In this document: positions 1 through 13,891 of the stretch, in pieces
Layout of the letters: every line of letters begins with the position of its first letter
Position numbering within the stretch: the first letter of the stretch is position 1
DNA from: Pardosa pseudoannulata
Lineage: Eukaryota; Arthropoda; Arachnida; Araneae; Lycosidae
Assembly: GCA_032207245.1 (NCBI GenBank)
Contig: CM063502.1
Span: forward strand, 50,883,617 to 50,947,616
DNA: 64,000 bases
Direction: 5' to 3'
The notes under the pieces: generated by a model
Databases searched by the model: none
What the model saw: the letters and a program-made list of their open reading frames with translations, nothing else
What the model was told of the DNA's origin: nothing
Translations under genes and position numbers: made by a program

Positions 1-221
1 ACCATAGTCATAAAGCATTAAATTACATAGCGCAGTTTACTGTGCAACCTATAATTACGCAGAAACGTACCAGTGATATGCAACGCTGAGCAATGCTACC
101 CTACATTCCAGCTGCTGTCATAACACGCACAAGTGGTACAAAGGTGGCGAGGCTAATCAGGGACAAGCGATCTGGCTTCAGTGCCTCAACTGAAGAAGGG
201 GTTCGATTCCCCTCCCCGGAA
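1..221 (+). tRNA. Interrupted class II tRNA-like gene, unit 1 (5' end outside window)
   Basis: Only the downstream part of the insert and the 3' tRNA half are present: anticodon-stem TCTGG, variable arm, T arm, and acceptor strand ending at the discriminator A at 221. The 5' half lies left of the window. It is followed by the T-rich terminator and a combined (TA)n(TG)n tract. Confidence 0.5.
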
Positions 222-287
222 TGTTTTTGTTTTTACGTGCTTATTTATACTAGGAATATCTGCCAGTTTCGTAATATTTTAAATTAT

Positions 288-289
<2 letters not shown>

Positions 290-355
<66 letters not shown>
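290..355. repeat. Compound microsatellite (AT)n(TG)n
   Basis: A (TA)n tract runs directly into (TG)n before GCAGGGCAGCATC. A TG extension is seen only in units 1, 2, 3 and 6. The other units have (TA)n alone. Confidence 0.95.
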
Positions 356-358
<3 letters not shown>

Positions 359-1336
359 GGCAGCATCTAGGTGGGACTCACCTCCCGTCCCCTTAAAATC
401 TGGTGTATACTATAACTCTTTTATATGTTGAGATAACAGTATTTTTCTAGATATAAAATTTACATGTTACAATACTGCAGACTTAATCACAATTTAATTT
501 TTTATATTTCATTATTTTAATTTTTTTATCTCTTTTCTTTTAATTTCACTAAATTTACTCTAAATTGTTTTATACATTTACTAATATATATTAAATAAAG
601 ATGTAAATAGACTTTTAGACATATATAACATTCAAATTATTTGATTATTTTAGAGCCTTACATGAGGTTTACATGACAGGAATGGTAAATTTAAACATAC
701 ATTTATTCGTTCCATTCTGATTATGTTTCATATTCATGTTTACGTTTTATTTTTTTTTTCTAATACTTTATGATATTGAATTTTTATTTTAAAAAGAGCA
801 GAATTTTTTATTGAATCAAGAATAGTCTGTTATAATGGAGACTTTTCAGATTAAAAATTACTATAACCCCTAAAAATGTTCTGAGCCAGTTGTTAAATGT
901 ATACATACATTACTCGTTTCATAGTTATTGTACTTAAGGGCTTTATTTTAAATATGATTACTTTCTTTTTATGTATAGGAACGTTTTATCTTGCTATAAA
1001 ACAGAATATATTCTTCCTATTACTATAATTAAAATTTCCTGCATAAAAACATAATTAGTTTTTAATTTATATATTGTAAAGTTTATTTTGTGGTTAAGTG
1101 GGTACATTTCACTTGGTGTTCAGATTTTTTAACTGTATAGTTTAAATATAAATTATTTAAAAAATTTTATACTGTTAGAACCTTATTAATGACAGACTTT
1201 ACAGCTCGAAAGCAGCTTAAAGTATTTAACTCAATGTGTGCCAGTAGACAAAATTCATGACGATGTCTTGGAATTTCACATGCCACGGAAGAAGTGATCT
1301 TAATTGAAATTTCTACATAATGTTTTCCGCTACCGA

Positions 1337-1707
1337 GCTGGGGTGGCCGAATGGTTAAGGCGCCAGACTTGTCTTCCCGAGGCCGAGCTACCAACTTCAA
1401 AACCCAGTGATGAGCAATACAGTGACATACAAGTAAACACCCAGTGATGTGCAATGCGGTGCAGTATACCTTCCACTACAATATCAACCATAGTCATAAA
1501 GCATTAAATTACATAGCGCAGTTTACTGTGCAACCTATAATTACGCAGAAACGTACCAGTGATATGCAACGCTGAGCAATGCTACCCTACATTCCAGCTG
1601 CTGTCATAACACGCACAAGTGGTACAAAGGTGGCGAGGCTAATCAGGGACAAGCGATCTGGCTTCAGTGCCTCAACTGAAGAAGGGGTTCGATTCCCCTC
1701 CCCGGAA
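1337..1707 (+). tRNA. Interrupted class II (Leu/Ser-type) tRNA-like gene, unit 2 (reference copy)
   Basis: 5' half: acceptor GCTGGGG (1337-1343), box A TGGCCGAATGG (1344-1354), D-stem GCC/GGC and anticodon stem CCAGA (1363-1367). 3' half: TCTGG (1657-1661), a long variable arm with perfect 7-bp stem CTTCAGT/ACTGAAG (1662-1681), T arm AGGGG-TTCGATT-CCCCT (1683-1699) with an intact box B, acceptor CCCCGGA (1700-1706) and A73. TTTTTGTTTTT, a Pol III-type terminator, follows from 1710. The halves are separated in the anticodon loop. The insert ends pair: CTTGT/ACAAG, then CCC/GGG, GCC/GGC and GCTACC/GGTGGC, with 3-nt bulges CTT (1373-1375) and CGA (1654-1656) on opposite strands. This resembles a splicing-endonuclease bulge-helix-bulge. 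A cut after position 37 and before 38 removes 282 nt and leaves loop CTTGTCA, anticodon TGT (Thr), unexpected for a class II body. A73 and the CCAGA stem lean towards Leu ancestry. The G1-A72 mismatch argues against full function. It could instead be an amplified pseudogene. Confidence 0.6.
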
Positions 1708-1773
1708 TGTTTTTGTTTTTACGTGCTTATTTATACTAGGAATATCTGCCAGTTTCGTAATATTTTAAATTAT

Positions 1774-1858
<85 letters not shown>

Positions 1859-2840
1859 CAGGGCAGCATCTAGGTGGGACTCACCTCCCGTCCCCTTAAA
1901 ATCTGGTATATACTATAACTCTTTTATATGTTGAGATAACAGTATTTTTCTAGATATAAAATTTACATGTTACAATACTGCATACTTAATCACAATTTAA
2001 TTTTTTTTATTTCATTATTTTAATTTTTTTATCTCTTTTCTTTTAATTTCTCTAAATTTACTCTAAATTGTTTTATACATTTACTAATATATATTAAATA
2101 AAGATGTACATAGACTTTTAGACATATATAACATTCAAATTATTAGATTATTTTAGAGCCTTACATGAGGTTTAGATGAGCGAAATGGTAAATTTAAACA
2201 TACATTTGCTCGTTCCATTCTGATTATGTTTCATATTTATGTTTACGTTTTATTTTTTTTTCTAATACTTTATGATAAATTGAATTTTTATTTTAAAAAG
2301 AGCAGAATTTTTTATTGAATCAAGAATAGTCTGTTATAATGGAGTCATTTCAGCTTAAAAATTACTATAACCCCTAAAAATGTTCTGAGCCAGTTGTTAA
2401 ATGTATACATACATTACTCGTTTCATAGTTATTGTAATTAAGGGCTTTATTTTAAATATGATTACTTTCTTTTTATGTATAGGAACGTTTTATCTTGCTA
2501 TAAAGCAGAATATATTCTTCCTATTACTATAATTAAGATTTCCTGCATAAAAACATAATTAGTTTTTAATTTATATATTGTAAAGTTTATTTTGTGGTTA
2601 AGTTTGTTCCTTTCCCTTGGTGTTCAGATTTTTTAACTGTATAGTTTAAATATGAATTATTTAAAAAATTTTATACTGTTAGAACCTTACTAATGACAGA
2701 CTTTACAGCTCGAAAGCAGCTTAAAGTATTTAACTCAATGTGTGCCAGTAGACAAAATTCATGACGATGTCTTGGAATTTCACATGCCACGGAAGAAGTG
2801 ATCTTAATTGAAATTTCTACATAATGTTTTCCGCTACCGA

Positions 2841-3211
2841 GCTGGGGTGGCCGAATGGTTAAGGCGCCAGACTTGTCTTCCCGAGGCCGAGCTACCAACT
2901 TCAAAACCCAGTGATGAGCAATACAGTGACATACAAGTAAACACCCAGTGATGTGCAATGCGGTGCAGTATACCTTCCACTACAATATCAACCATAGTCA
3001 TAAAGCATTAAATTACATAGCGCAGTTTACTGTGCAACCTATAATTACGCAGAAACGTACCAGTGATATGCAACGCTGAGCAATGCTACCCTACATTCCA
3101 GCTGCTGTCATAACACGCACAAGTGGTACAAAGGTGGCGAGGCTAATCAGGGACAAGCGATCTGGCTTCAGTGCCTCAACTGAAGAAGGGGTTCGATTCC
3201 CCTCCCCGGAA
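2841..3211 (+). tRNA. Interrupted class II tRNA-like gene, unit 3
   Basis: Matches the copy at 1337-1707 in both tRNA halves, the insert ends and the terminator. It is an A-type unit (flank CGCTACCGAG before the acceptor). Confidence 0.55.
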
Positions 3212-3277
3212 TGTTTTTGTTTTTACGTGCTTATTTATACTAGGAATATCTGCCAGTTTCGTAATATTTTAAATTAT

Positions 3278-3376
<99 letters not shown>

Positions 3377-4358
3377 CAGGGCAGCATCTAGGTGGGACTC
3401 ACCTCCCGTCCCCTTAAAATCTGGTGTATACTATAACTCTTTTATATGTTGAGATAACAGTATTTTTCTAGATATAAAATTTACATGTTACAATACTGCA
3501 TACTTAATCACAATTTAATTTTTTTTATTTCATTATTTTAATTTTTTTATCTCTCTTTTCTTTTAATTTCACTAAATTTACTCAAAATTGTTTTATACAT
3601 TTACTAATATATATTAAATAAAGATGTAATAGACTTTTAGGCATATATAACATTCAAATTATTAGATTATTTTAGAGCCTTACATGAGGTTTAGATGAGC
3701 GAAATGGTAAATTTAAACATACATTTGCTCGTTCCATTCTGATTATGTTTCATATTTATGTTTACGTTTTATTTTTTTTTCTAATTTTTTAGGATTTTGA
3801 ATTTTTATTTTAAAAAGAGCAGAATTTTTTATTGAATCAAGAATAGTCTGTTATAATGGAGACTTTTCAGCTCAAAAATTACTATAACCCCTAAAAATGT
3901 TCTGAGCCAGTTGTTAAATGTATACATACATTACTCGTTTCATAGTTATTGTACTTAAGGGCTTTATTTTAAATATGATTACTTTCTTTTTATGTATAGG
4001 AACGTTTTATCTTGCTATAAAGCAGAATATATTCTTCCTATTACTATAATTAAGATTTCCTGCATAAAAACATAATTAGTTTTTAATTTATATATTGTAA
4101 AGTTTATTTTGTGGTTAAGTGGGTTACATTTCACTTGGTGTTCAGATTTTTTAACTGTATAGTTTAAATATAAATTATTTAAAAAATTTTATACTGTTAG
4201 AACCTTATTAATGACAGACTTTACAGCTCGAAAGCAGCTTAAAGTATTTAACTCAATGTGTGCCAGTAGACAAAATTCATGACGATGTCTTGGAATTTCA
4301 CATGCCACGGAAGAAGTGATCTTAATTGAAATTTCTACATAATGTTTTCCGCTACCGA

Positions 4359-4729
4359 GCTGGGGTGGCCGAATGGTTAAGGCGCCAGACTTGTCTTCCC
4401 GAGGCCGAGCTACCAACTTCAAAACCCAGTGATGAGCAATACAGTGACATACAAGTAAACACCCAGTGATGTGCAATGCGGTGCAGTATACCTTCCACTA
4501 CAATATCAACCATAGTCATAAAGCATTAAATTACATAGCGCAGTTTACTGTGCAACCTATAATTACGCAGAAACGTACCAGTGATATGCAACGCTGAGCA
4601 ATGCTACCCTACATTCCAGCTGCTGTCATAACACGCACAAGTGGTACAAAGGTGGCGAGGCTAATCAGGGACAAGCGATCTGGCTTCAGTGCCTCAACTG
4701 AAGAAGGGGTTCGATTCCCCTCCCCGGAA
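4359..4729 (+). tRNA. Interrupted class II tRNA-like gene, unit 4
   Basis: A-type copy with no change seen in either tRNA half relative to unit 2. Confidence 0.55.
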
Positions 4730-4792
4730 TGTTTTTGTTTTTACGTGCTTATTTATACTAGGAATATCTGCCAGTTTCGTAATATTTTAAAT

Positions 4793-4876
<84 letters not shown>

Positions 4877-5852
4877 GGGCAGCATATAAGTGGGACTCAC
4901 CTCCTGTCCCCTTAAAATCTGATGTATACTATAAATCTTTTATATGTTGAGATAACAGTATTTTTCTAGATATAAAATTTACATGTTACATTACTGCATA
5001 CTTAATCACAATTTAATTTTTTTTTTCATTATTTTAATTTTTTTATCCCTTTTCTTTTAATTTCACTAAATTTACTCAAAATTGTTTTATACATTTACTA
5101 AATATAATAAATAAAGATGTAAATAGACTTTTAGACATATATAACATTCAAATTATTAGATTATTTTAGAGCCTTACATGAGGTTTACATGACAGGAATG
5201 GTAAATTTAAACATACATTTATTCGTTCCATTCTGATTATGTTTCATATTCATGTTTACGTTTTATTTTTTTTTTCTAATACTTTATGATATTGAATTTT
5301 TATTTTAAAAAGAGCAGAATTTTTTATTGAATCAAGAATAGTCTGTTATAATGGAGACTTTTCAGCTCAAAAATTACTATAACCCCTAAAAATGTTCTGA
5401 GCCAGTTGTTAAATGTATACATACATTACTCGTTTCATAGTTATTGTACTTAAGGGCTTTATTTTAAATATGATTACTTTCTTTTTATGTATAGGAACGT
5501 TTTATCTTGCTATAAAGCAGAATATATTCTTCCTATTATTATAATTAAGATTTCCTGCATAAAAACATAATTAGTTTTTAATTTATATATTGTAAAGTTT
5601 ATTTTGTGGTTAAGTGGTTACATTTCACTTGGTGTTCAGATTTTTTAACTGTATAGTTTAAATATAAATTATTTAAAAAATTTTATACTGTTAGAACCTT
5701 ATTAATGACAGACTTTACAGCTCGAAAGCAGCTTAAAGTATTTAACTCAATGTGTGCCAGTAGACAAAATTCATGACGATGTCTTGGAATTTCACATGCC
5801 ACGGAAGAAGTGATCTTAATTGAAATTTCTACATAATGTTTTCCGCTACCGA

Positions 5853-6223
5853 GCTGGGGTGGCCGAATGGTTAAGGCGCCAGACTTGTCTTCCCGAGGCC
5901 GAGCTACCAACTTCAAAACCCAGTGATGAGCAATACAGTGACATACAAGTAAACACCCAGTGATGTGCAATGCGGTGCAGTATACCTTCCACTACAATAT
6001 CAACCATAGTCATAAAGCATTAAATTACATAGCGCAGTTTACTGTGCAACCTATAATTACGCAGAAACGTACCAGTGATATGCAACGCTGAGCAATGCTA
6101 CCCTACATTCCAGCTGCTGTCATAACACGCACAAGTGGTACAAAGGTGGCGAGGCTAATCAGGGACAAGCGATCTGGCTTCAGTGCCTCAACTGAAGAAG
6201 GGGTTCGATTCCCCTCCCCGGAA
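5853..6223 (+). tRNA. Interrupted class II tRNA-like gene, unit 5
   Basis: A-type copy with intact halves. The (TA)n tract behind it is among the longest in the array (about 6296-6399). Confidence 0.55.
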
Positions 6224-6290
6224 TGTTTTTGTTTTTACGTGCTTATTTATACTAGGAATATCTGCCAGTTTCGTAATATTTTAAATTATA

Positions 6291-6402
<112 letters not shown>

Positions 6403-7380
6403 GGGCAGCATCTAGGTGGGACTCACCTCCTGTCCCCTTAAAATCTGATGTATACTATAAATCTTTTATATGTTGAGATAACAGTATTTTTCTAGATATA
6501 AAATTTACATGTTACAATACTGCATACTTAATCACAATTTAATTTTTTTTATTTCATTATTTTAATTTTTTTATCTCTTTTCTTTTAATTTCACTAAATT
6601 TACTCAAAATTGTTTTATACATTTACTAAAATATAATAAATAAAGATGTAAATAGACTTTTAGACATATATAACATTCAAATTATTAGATTATTTTAGAG
6701 CCTTACATGAGGTTTACATGACAGGAATGGTAAATTTAAACATACATTTATTCGTTCCATTCTGATTATGTTTCATATTCATGTTTACGTTTTATTTTTT
6801 TTTCTAATACTTTATGATATTGAATTTTTATTTTAAAAAGAGCAGAATTTTTTATTGAATCAAGAATAGTCTGTTATAATGGAGACTTTTCAGCTCAAAA
6901 ATTACTATAACCCCTAAAAATGTTCTGAGCCAGTTGTTAAATGTATACATACATTACTCGTTTCATAGTTATTGTACTTAAGGGCTTTATTTTAAATATG
7001 ATTACTTTCTTTTTATGTATAGGAACGTTTTATCTTGCTATAAAGCAGAATATATTCTTCCTATTACTATAATTAAGATTTCCTGCATAAAAACATAATT
7101 AGTTTTTAATTTATATATTGTAAAGTTTATTTTGTGGTTAAGTGGGTACATTTCACTTGGTGTTCAGATTTTTTAACTGTATAGTTTAAATATAAATTAT
7201 TTAAAAAATTTTATACTGTTAGAACCTTATTAATGACAGACTTTACAGCTCGAAAGCAGCTTAAAGTATTTAACTCAATGTGTGCCAGTAGACAAAATTC
7301 ATGACGATGTCTTGGAATTTCACATGCCACGGAAGAAGTGATCTTAATTGAAATTTCTACATAATGTTTTCCGCTACCGA

Positions 7381-7750
7381 GCTGGGGTGGCCGAATGGTT
7401 AAGGCGCCAGACTTGTCTTCCCGAGGCCGAGCTACCAACTTCAAAACCCAGTGATGAGCAATACAGTGACATACAAGTAAACACCCAGTGATGTGCAATG
7501 CGGTGCAGTATACCTTCCACTACAATATCAACCATAGTCATAAAGCATTAAATTACATAGCGCAGTTTACTGTGCAACCTATAATTACGCAGAAACGTAC
7601 CAGTGATATGCAACGCTGAGCAATGCTACCCTACATTCCAGCTGCTGTCATAACACGCACAAGTGGTATAAAGGTGGCGATGTAACGAGGGACAAGCGAT
7701 CTGGCTTCAGTTCCTCAACTGAAGAAGGGGTTCGATTCCCCTCCCCGGAA
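7381..7750 (+). tRNA. Interrupted class II tRNA-like gene, unit 6 (altered insert end)
   Basis: A-type 5' half. The insert's 3' end reads GCGATGTAACGAGGGACAAG instead of the usual GCGAGGCTAATCAGGGACAAG, so the outer GCC/GGC pairing is lost. GGG and ACAAG next to the splice bulge are kept. The variable-arm loop changes from GCCTCA to TCCTCA while its stem stays perfect. Confidence 0.5.
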
Positions 7751-7814
7751 TGTTTTTGTTTTTACGTGCTTATTTATACTAGGAATATCTGCCTGTTTCG
7801 TAATATTTTAAATT

Positions 7815-7914
<100 letters not shown>

Positions 7915-8894
7915 CAGGGCAGCATATAAGTGGGACTCACCTCCTGTCCCCTTAGAATCTCATGTATACTATAAATCTTTTATATGTTGAGATAACAGTA
8001 TTTTTCTAGATATAAAATTTACATGTTACATTACTGCATACTTAATCACAATTTAATTTTTTTTTTCATTATTTTAATTTTTTTATCCCTTTTCTTTTAA
8101 TTTCACTAAATTTACTCAAAATTGTTTTATACATTTACTAAAATATAATAAATAAAGATGTAAATAGACTTTTAGACATATATAACATTCAAATTATTAG
8201 ATTGTTTTAGAGCCTTACATGAGGTTTACATGACAGCGAATGGTAAATTTAAACATACATTTACTCGTTCCATTCTGATTATGTTTCATATTCATGTTTA
8301 CGTTTTATTTTTTTTTTCTAATTCTTTATGATATTGAATTTTTATTTTAAAAAGAGCAGAATTTTTTATTGAATCAAGAATAGTCTGTTATAATGGAGAC
8401 TTTTCAGCTCAAAAATTACTATAACCCCTAAAAATGTTCTGAGCCAGTTGTTAAATGTATACATACATTACTCGTTTCATAGTTATTGTACTTAAGGGCT
8501 TTATTTTAAATATGATTACTTTCTTTTTATGTATAGGAACGTTTTATCTTGCTATAAAGCAGAATATATTCTTCCTATTACTATAATTAAGATTTCCTGC
8601 ATAAAAACATAATTAGTTTTTAATTTATATATTGTAAAGTTTATTTTGTGGTTAAGTGGGTACATTTCACTTGGTGTTCAGATTTTTTAACTGTATAGTT
8701 TAAATATAAATTATTTAAAAAATTTTATACTGTTAGAACCTTATTAATGACAGACTTTACAGCTCGAAAGCAGCTTAAAGTATTTAACTCAATGTGTGCC
8801 AGTAGACAAAATTCATGACGATGTCTTGGAATTTCACATGCCACGGAAGAAGTGATCTTAATTGAAATTTCTACATAATGTTTTCCGCTACCGA

Positions 8895-9265
8895 GCTGTG
8901 GTGGCCGAATGGTTAAGGCGCCAGACTTGTCTTCCCGAGGCCGAGCTACCAACTTCAAAACCCAGTGATGAGCAATACAGTGACATACAAGTAAACACCC
9001 AGTGATGTGCAATGCGGTGCAGTATACCTTCCACTACAATATCAACCATAGTCATAAAGCATTAAATTACATAGCGCAGTTTACTGTGCAACCTATAATT
9101 ACGCAGAAACGTACCAGTGATATGCAACGCTGAGCAATGCTACCCTACATTCCAGCTGCTGTCATAACACGCACAAGTGGTACAAAGGTGGCGAGGCTAA
9201 TCAGGGACAAGCGATCTGGCTTCAGTGCCTCAACTGAAGAAGGGGTTCGATTCCCCTCCCCGGAA
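8895..9265 (+). tRNA. Interrupted class II tRNA-like gene, unit 7 (acceptor change)
   Basis: A-type copy with 5' acceptor GCTGTGG, a G-to-T change that breaks one of the four G-C acceptor pairs. The rest is as in unit 2. Confidence 0.45.
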
Positions 9266-9336
9266 TGTTTTTGTTTTTACGTGCTTATTTATACTAGGAA
9301 TATCTGCCAGTTTCGTAATATTTTAAATTAAAAAAT

Positions 9337-9420
<84 letters not shown>

Positions 9421-10398
9421 GGGCAGCATCTAGGTGGGACTCACCTCCCGTCCCCTTAAAATCTGGTGTATATTATAACTCTTTTATATGTTGAGATAAC
9501 AGTATTTTTCTAGATATAAAATTTACATGTTACAATACTGCATACTTAATCACAATTTAATTTTTTTTATTTCATTATTTTAATTTTTTTATCTCTTTTC
9601 TTTTAATTTCACTAAATTTACTCTAAATTGTTTTATACATTTACTAAAATATAATAAATAAAGATGTAAATAGACTTTTAGGCATATATAACATTCAAAT
9701 TATTAGATTATTTTAGAGCCTTACATGAGGTTTAGATGAGCGAAATGGTAAATTTAAACATACATTTATTCGTTCCATTCTGATTATGTTTCATATTCAT
9801 GTTTACGTTTTATTTTTTTTTCTAATTCTTTATGATATTGAATTTTTATTTTAAAAAGAGCAGAATTTTTTATTGAATCAAGAATAGTCTGTTATAATGG
9901 AGACTTTTCAGCTCAAAAATTACTATAACCCCTAAAAATGTTCTGAGCCAGTTGTTAAATGTATACATACATTACTCGTTTCATAGTTATTGTACTTAAG
10001 GGCTTTATTTTAAATATGATTACTTTCTTTTTATGTATAGGAACGTTTTATCTTGCTATAAAGCAGAATATATTCTTCCTATTACTATAATTAAGATTTC
10101 CTGCATAAAAACATAATTAGTTTTTAATTTATATATTGTAAAGTTTATTTTGTGGTTAAGTGGGTACATTTCACTTGGTGTTCAGATTTTTTAACTGTAT
10201 AGTTTAAATATAAATTATTTAAAAAATTTTATACTGTTAGAACCTTATTAATGACAGACTTTACAGCTCGAAAGCAGCTTAAAGTATTTAACTCAATGTG
10301 TGCCAGTAGACAAAATTCATGACGATGTCTTGGAATTTCACATGCCACGGAAGAAGTGATCTTAATTAAAATTTCTACATAATGTTTTCCGCTACCGA

Positions 10399-10769
10399 GC
10401 TGGGGTGGCCGAATGGTTAAGGCGCCAGACTTGTCTTCCCGAGGCCGAGCTACCAACTTCAAAACCCAGTGATGAGCAATACAGTGACATACAATTAAAC
10501 ACCCAGTGATGTGCAATGCGGTGCAGTATACCTTCCACTACAATATCAACCATAGTCATAAAGCATTAAATTACATAGCGCAGTTTACTGTGCAACCTAT
10601 AATTACGCAGAAACGTACCAGTGATATGCAACGCTGAGCAATGCTACCCTACATTCCAGCTGCTGTCATAACACGCACAAGTGGTACAAAGGTGGCGAGG
10701 CTAATCAGGGACAAGCGATCTGGCTTCAGTGCCTCAACTGAAGAAGGGGTTCGATTCCCCTCCCCGGAA
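10399..10769 (+). tRNA. Interrupted class II tRNA-like gene, unit 8
   Basis: A-type copy with intact halves. The insert has ACAATTAAAC where most copies have ACAAGTAAAC, a change shared with the last copy (44880-45250). Confidence 0.55.
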
Positions 10770-10828
10770 TGTTTTTGTTTTTTACGTGCTTATTTATACT
10801 AGGAATATCTGCCAGTTTCGTAATATTT

Positions 10829-10914
<86 letters not shown>

Positions 10915-11893
10915 GGGCAGCATATAAGTGGGACTCACCTCCTGTCCCCTTAGAATCTCATGTATACTATAAATCTTTTATATGTTGAGATAACAGTATT
11001 TTTCTAGATATAAAATTTACATGTTACAATACTGCAGACTTAATCACAATTTAATTTTTTATATTTCATTATTTTAATTTTTTTATCTCTTTTCTTTTAA
11101 TTTCACTAAATTTACTCAAAATTGTTTTATACATTTACTAAAATATAATAAATAAAGATGTAAATAGACTTTTAGACATATATAACATTCAAATTATTTG
11201 ATTATTTTAGAGCCTTACATGAGGTTTACATGACAGGAATGGTAAATTTAAACATACATTTATTCGTTCCATTCTGATTATGTTTCATATTCATGTTTAC
11301 GTTTTATTTTTTTTTCTAATACTTTATGATATTGAATTTTTATTTTAAAAAGAGCAGAATTTTTTATTGAATCAAGAATAGTCTGTTATAATGGAGACTT
11401 TTCAGCTCAAAAATTACTATAACCCCTAAAAATGTTCTGAGCCAGTTGTTAAATGTATACATACATTACTCGTTTCATAGTTATTGTACTTAAGGGCTTT
11501 ATTTTAAATATGATTACTTTCTTTTTATGTATAGGAACGTTTTATCTTGCTATAAAGCAGAATATATTCTTCCTATTACTATAATTAAGATTTCCTGCAT
11601 AAAAACATAATTAGTTTTTAATTTATATATTGTAAAGTTTATTTTGTGGTTAAGTGGGTACATTTCACTTGGTGTTCAGATTTTTTAACTGTATAGTTTA
11701 AATATAAATTATTTAAAAAATTTTTATACTGTTAGAACCTTACTAATGACAGACTTTACAGCTCGAAAGCAGCTTAAAGTATTTAACTCAATGTGTGCCA
11801 GTAGACAAAATTCATGACGATGTCTTGGAATTTCACATGCCACGGAAGAAGTGATCTTAATTGAAATTTCTACATAATGTTTTCCGCTACCGA

Positions 11894-12264
11894 GCTGGGG
11901 TGGCCGAATGGTTAAGGCGCCAGACTTGTCTTCCCGAGGCCGAGCTACCAACTTCAAAACCCAGTGATGAGCAATACAGTGACATACAAGTAAACACCCA
12001 GTGATGTGCAATGCGGTGCAGTATACCTTCCACTACAATATCAACCATAGTCATAAAGCATTAAATTACATAGCGCAGTTTACTGTGCAACCTATAATTA
12101 CGCAGAAACGTACCAGTGATATGCAACGCTGAGCAATGCTACCCTACATTCCAGCTGCTGTCATAACACGCACAAGTGGTACAAAGGTGGCGAGGCTAAT
12201 CAGGGACAAGCGATCTGGCTTCAGTGCCTCAACTGAAGAAGGGGTTCGATTCCCCTCCCCGGAA
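11894..12264 (+). tRNA. Interrupted class II tRNA-like gene, unit 9
   Basis: Last A-type copy of the left block. Both halves are intact. The following (TA)n tract is short and starts with AAATAAATAAATA. Confidence 0.55.
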
Positions 12265-12342
12265 TGTTTTTGTTTTTACGTGCTTATTTATACTAGGAAT
12301 ATCTGCCAGTTTCGTAATATTTTAAATTATAAAAATAAATAA

Positions 12343-12379
<37 letters not shown>

Positions 12380-13357
12380 GGGCAGCATCTAGGTGGGACT
12401 CACCTCCCGTCCCCTTAAAATCTGGTGTATACTATAACTCTTTTTTATGTTGAGATAACAGTATTTTTCTAGATATAAAATTTACATGTTACAATACTGC
12501 ATACTTAATCACAATTTAATTTTTTTTATTTCATTATTTTAATTTTTTTATATCTCTTTTCTTTTAATTTCACTAAATTTACTCAAAATTGTTTTATACA
12601 TTTACTAAAATATAATAAATAAAGATGTAAATAGACTTTTAGACATATATAACATTCAAATTATTAGATTATTTTAGAGCCTTACATGAGGTTTACATGA
12701 CAGGAATGGTAAATTTAAACATACATTTATTCGTTCCATTCTGATTATGTTTCATATTCATGTTTACGTTTTATTTTTTTTTCTAATACTTTATGATATT
12801 GAATTTTTATTTTAAAAAGAGCAGAATTTTTTATTGAATCAAGAATAGTCTGTTATAATGGAGACTTTTCAGCTCAAAAATTACTATAACCCCTAAAAAT
12901 GTTCTGAGCCAGTTGTTAAATGTATACATACATTACTCGTTTCATAGTTATTGTACTTAAGGGCTTTATTTTAAATATGATTACTTTCTTTTTATGTATA
13001 GGAACGTTTTATCTTGCTATAAAGCAGAATATATTCTTCCTATTACTATAATTAAGATTTCCTGCATAAAAACATAATTAGTTTTTAATTTATATATTGT
13101 AAAGTTTATTTTGTGGTTAAGTGGGTACATTTCACTTGGTGTTCAGATTTTTTAACTGTATAGTTTAAATATAAATTATTTAAAAAATTTTATACTGTTA
13201 GAACCTTATTAATGACAGACTTTACAGCTCGAAAGCAGCTTAAAGTATTTAACTCAATGTGTGCCAGTAGACAAAATTCATGACGATGTCTTGGAATTTC
13301 ACTTGAGACGGAAGAAGTGATCTTATATGAAATTTCTACATAATGTTCCACTACCGT

Positions 13358-13728
13358 GCTGGGGTGGCCGAATGGTTAAGGCGCCAGACTTGTCTTCCCG
13401 AGGCCGAGCTACCAACTTCAAAACCCAGTGATGAGCAATACAGTGACATACAAGTAAACACCCAGTGATGTGCAATGCGGTGCAGTATACCTTCCACTAC
13501 AATATCAACCATAGTCATAAAGCATTAAATTACATAGCGCAGTTTACTGTGCAACCTATAATTACGCAGAAACGTACCAGTGATATGCAACGCTGAGCAA
13601 TGCTACCCTACATTCCAGCTGCTGTCATAACACGCACAAGTGGTACAAAGGTGGCGAGGCTAATCAGGGACAAGCGATCTGGCTTCAGTGCCTCAACTGA
13701 AGAAGGGGTTCGATTCCCCTCCCCGGAA
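13358..13728 (+). tRNA. Interrupted class II tRNA-like gene, unit 10 (first B-type)
   Basis: First copy with the B-type flank CCACTACCGTG before the acceptor. The tRNA halves match unit 2. The spacer after it carries the SINE at 14213-14387. Confidence 0.55.
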
Positions 13729-13794
13729 TGTTTTTGTTTTTACGTGCTTATTTATACTAGGAATATCTGCCAGTTTCGTAATATTTTAAATTAA

Positions 13795-13891
<97 letters not shown>

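Noticed and set aside
1405..1580. C/D box snoRNA inside the tRNA insert (GTGATGA and CTGA motifs)
   Set aside because: The boxes are ~160 nt apart, no terminal stem joins them, and the C box-like text is part of a motif repeated three times.
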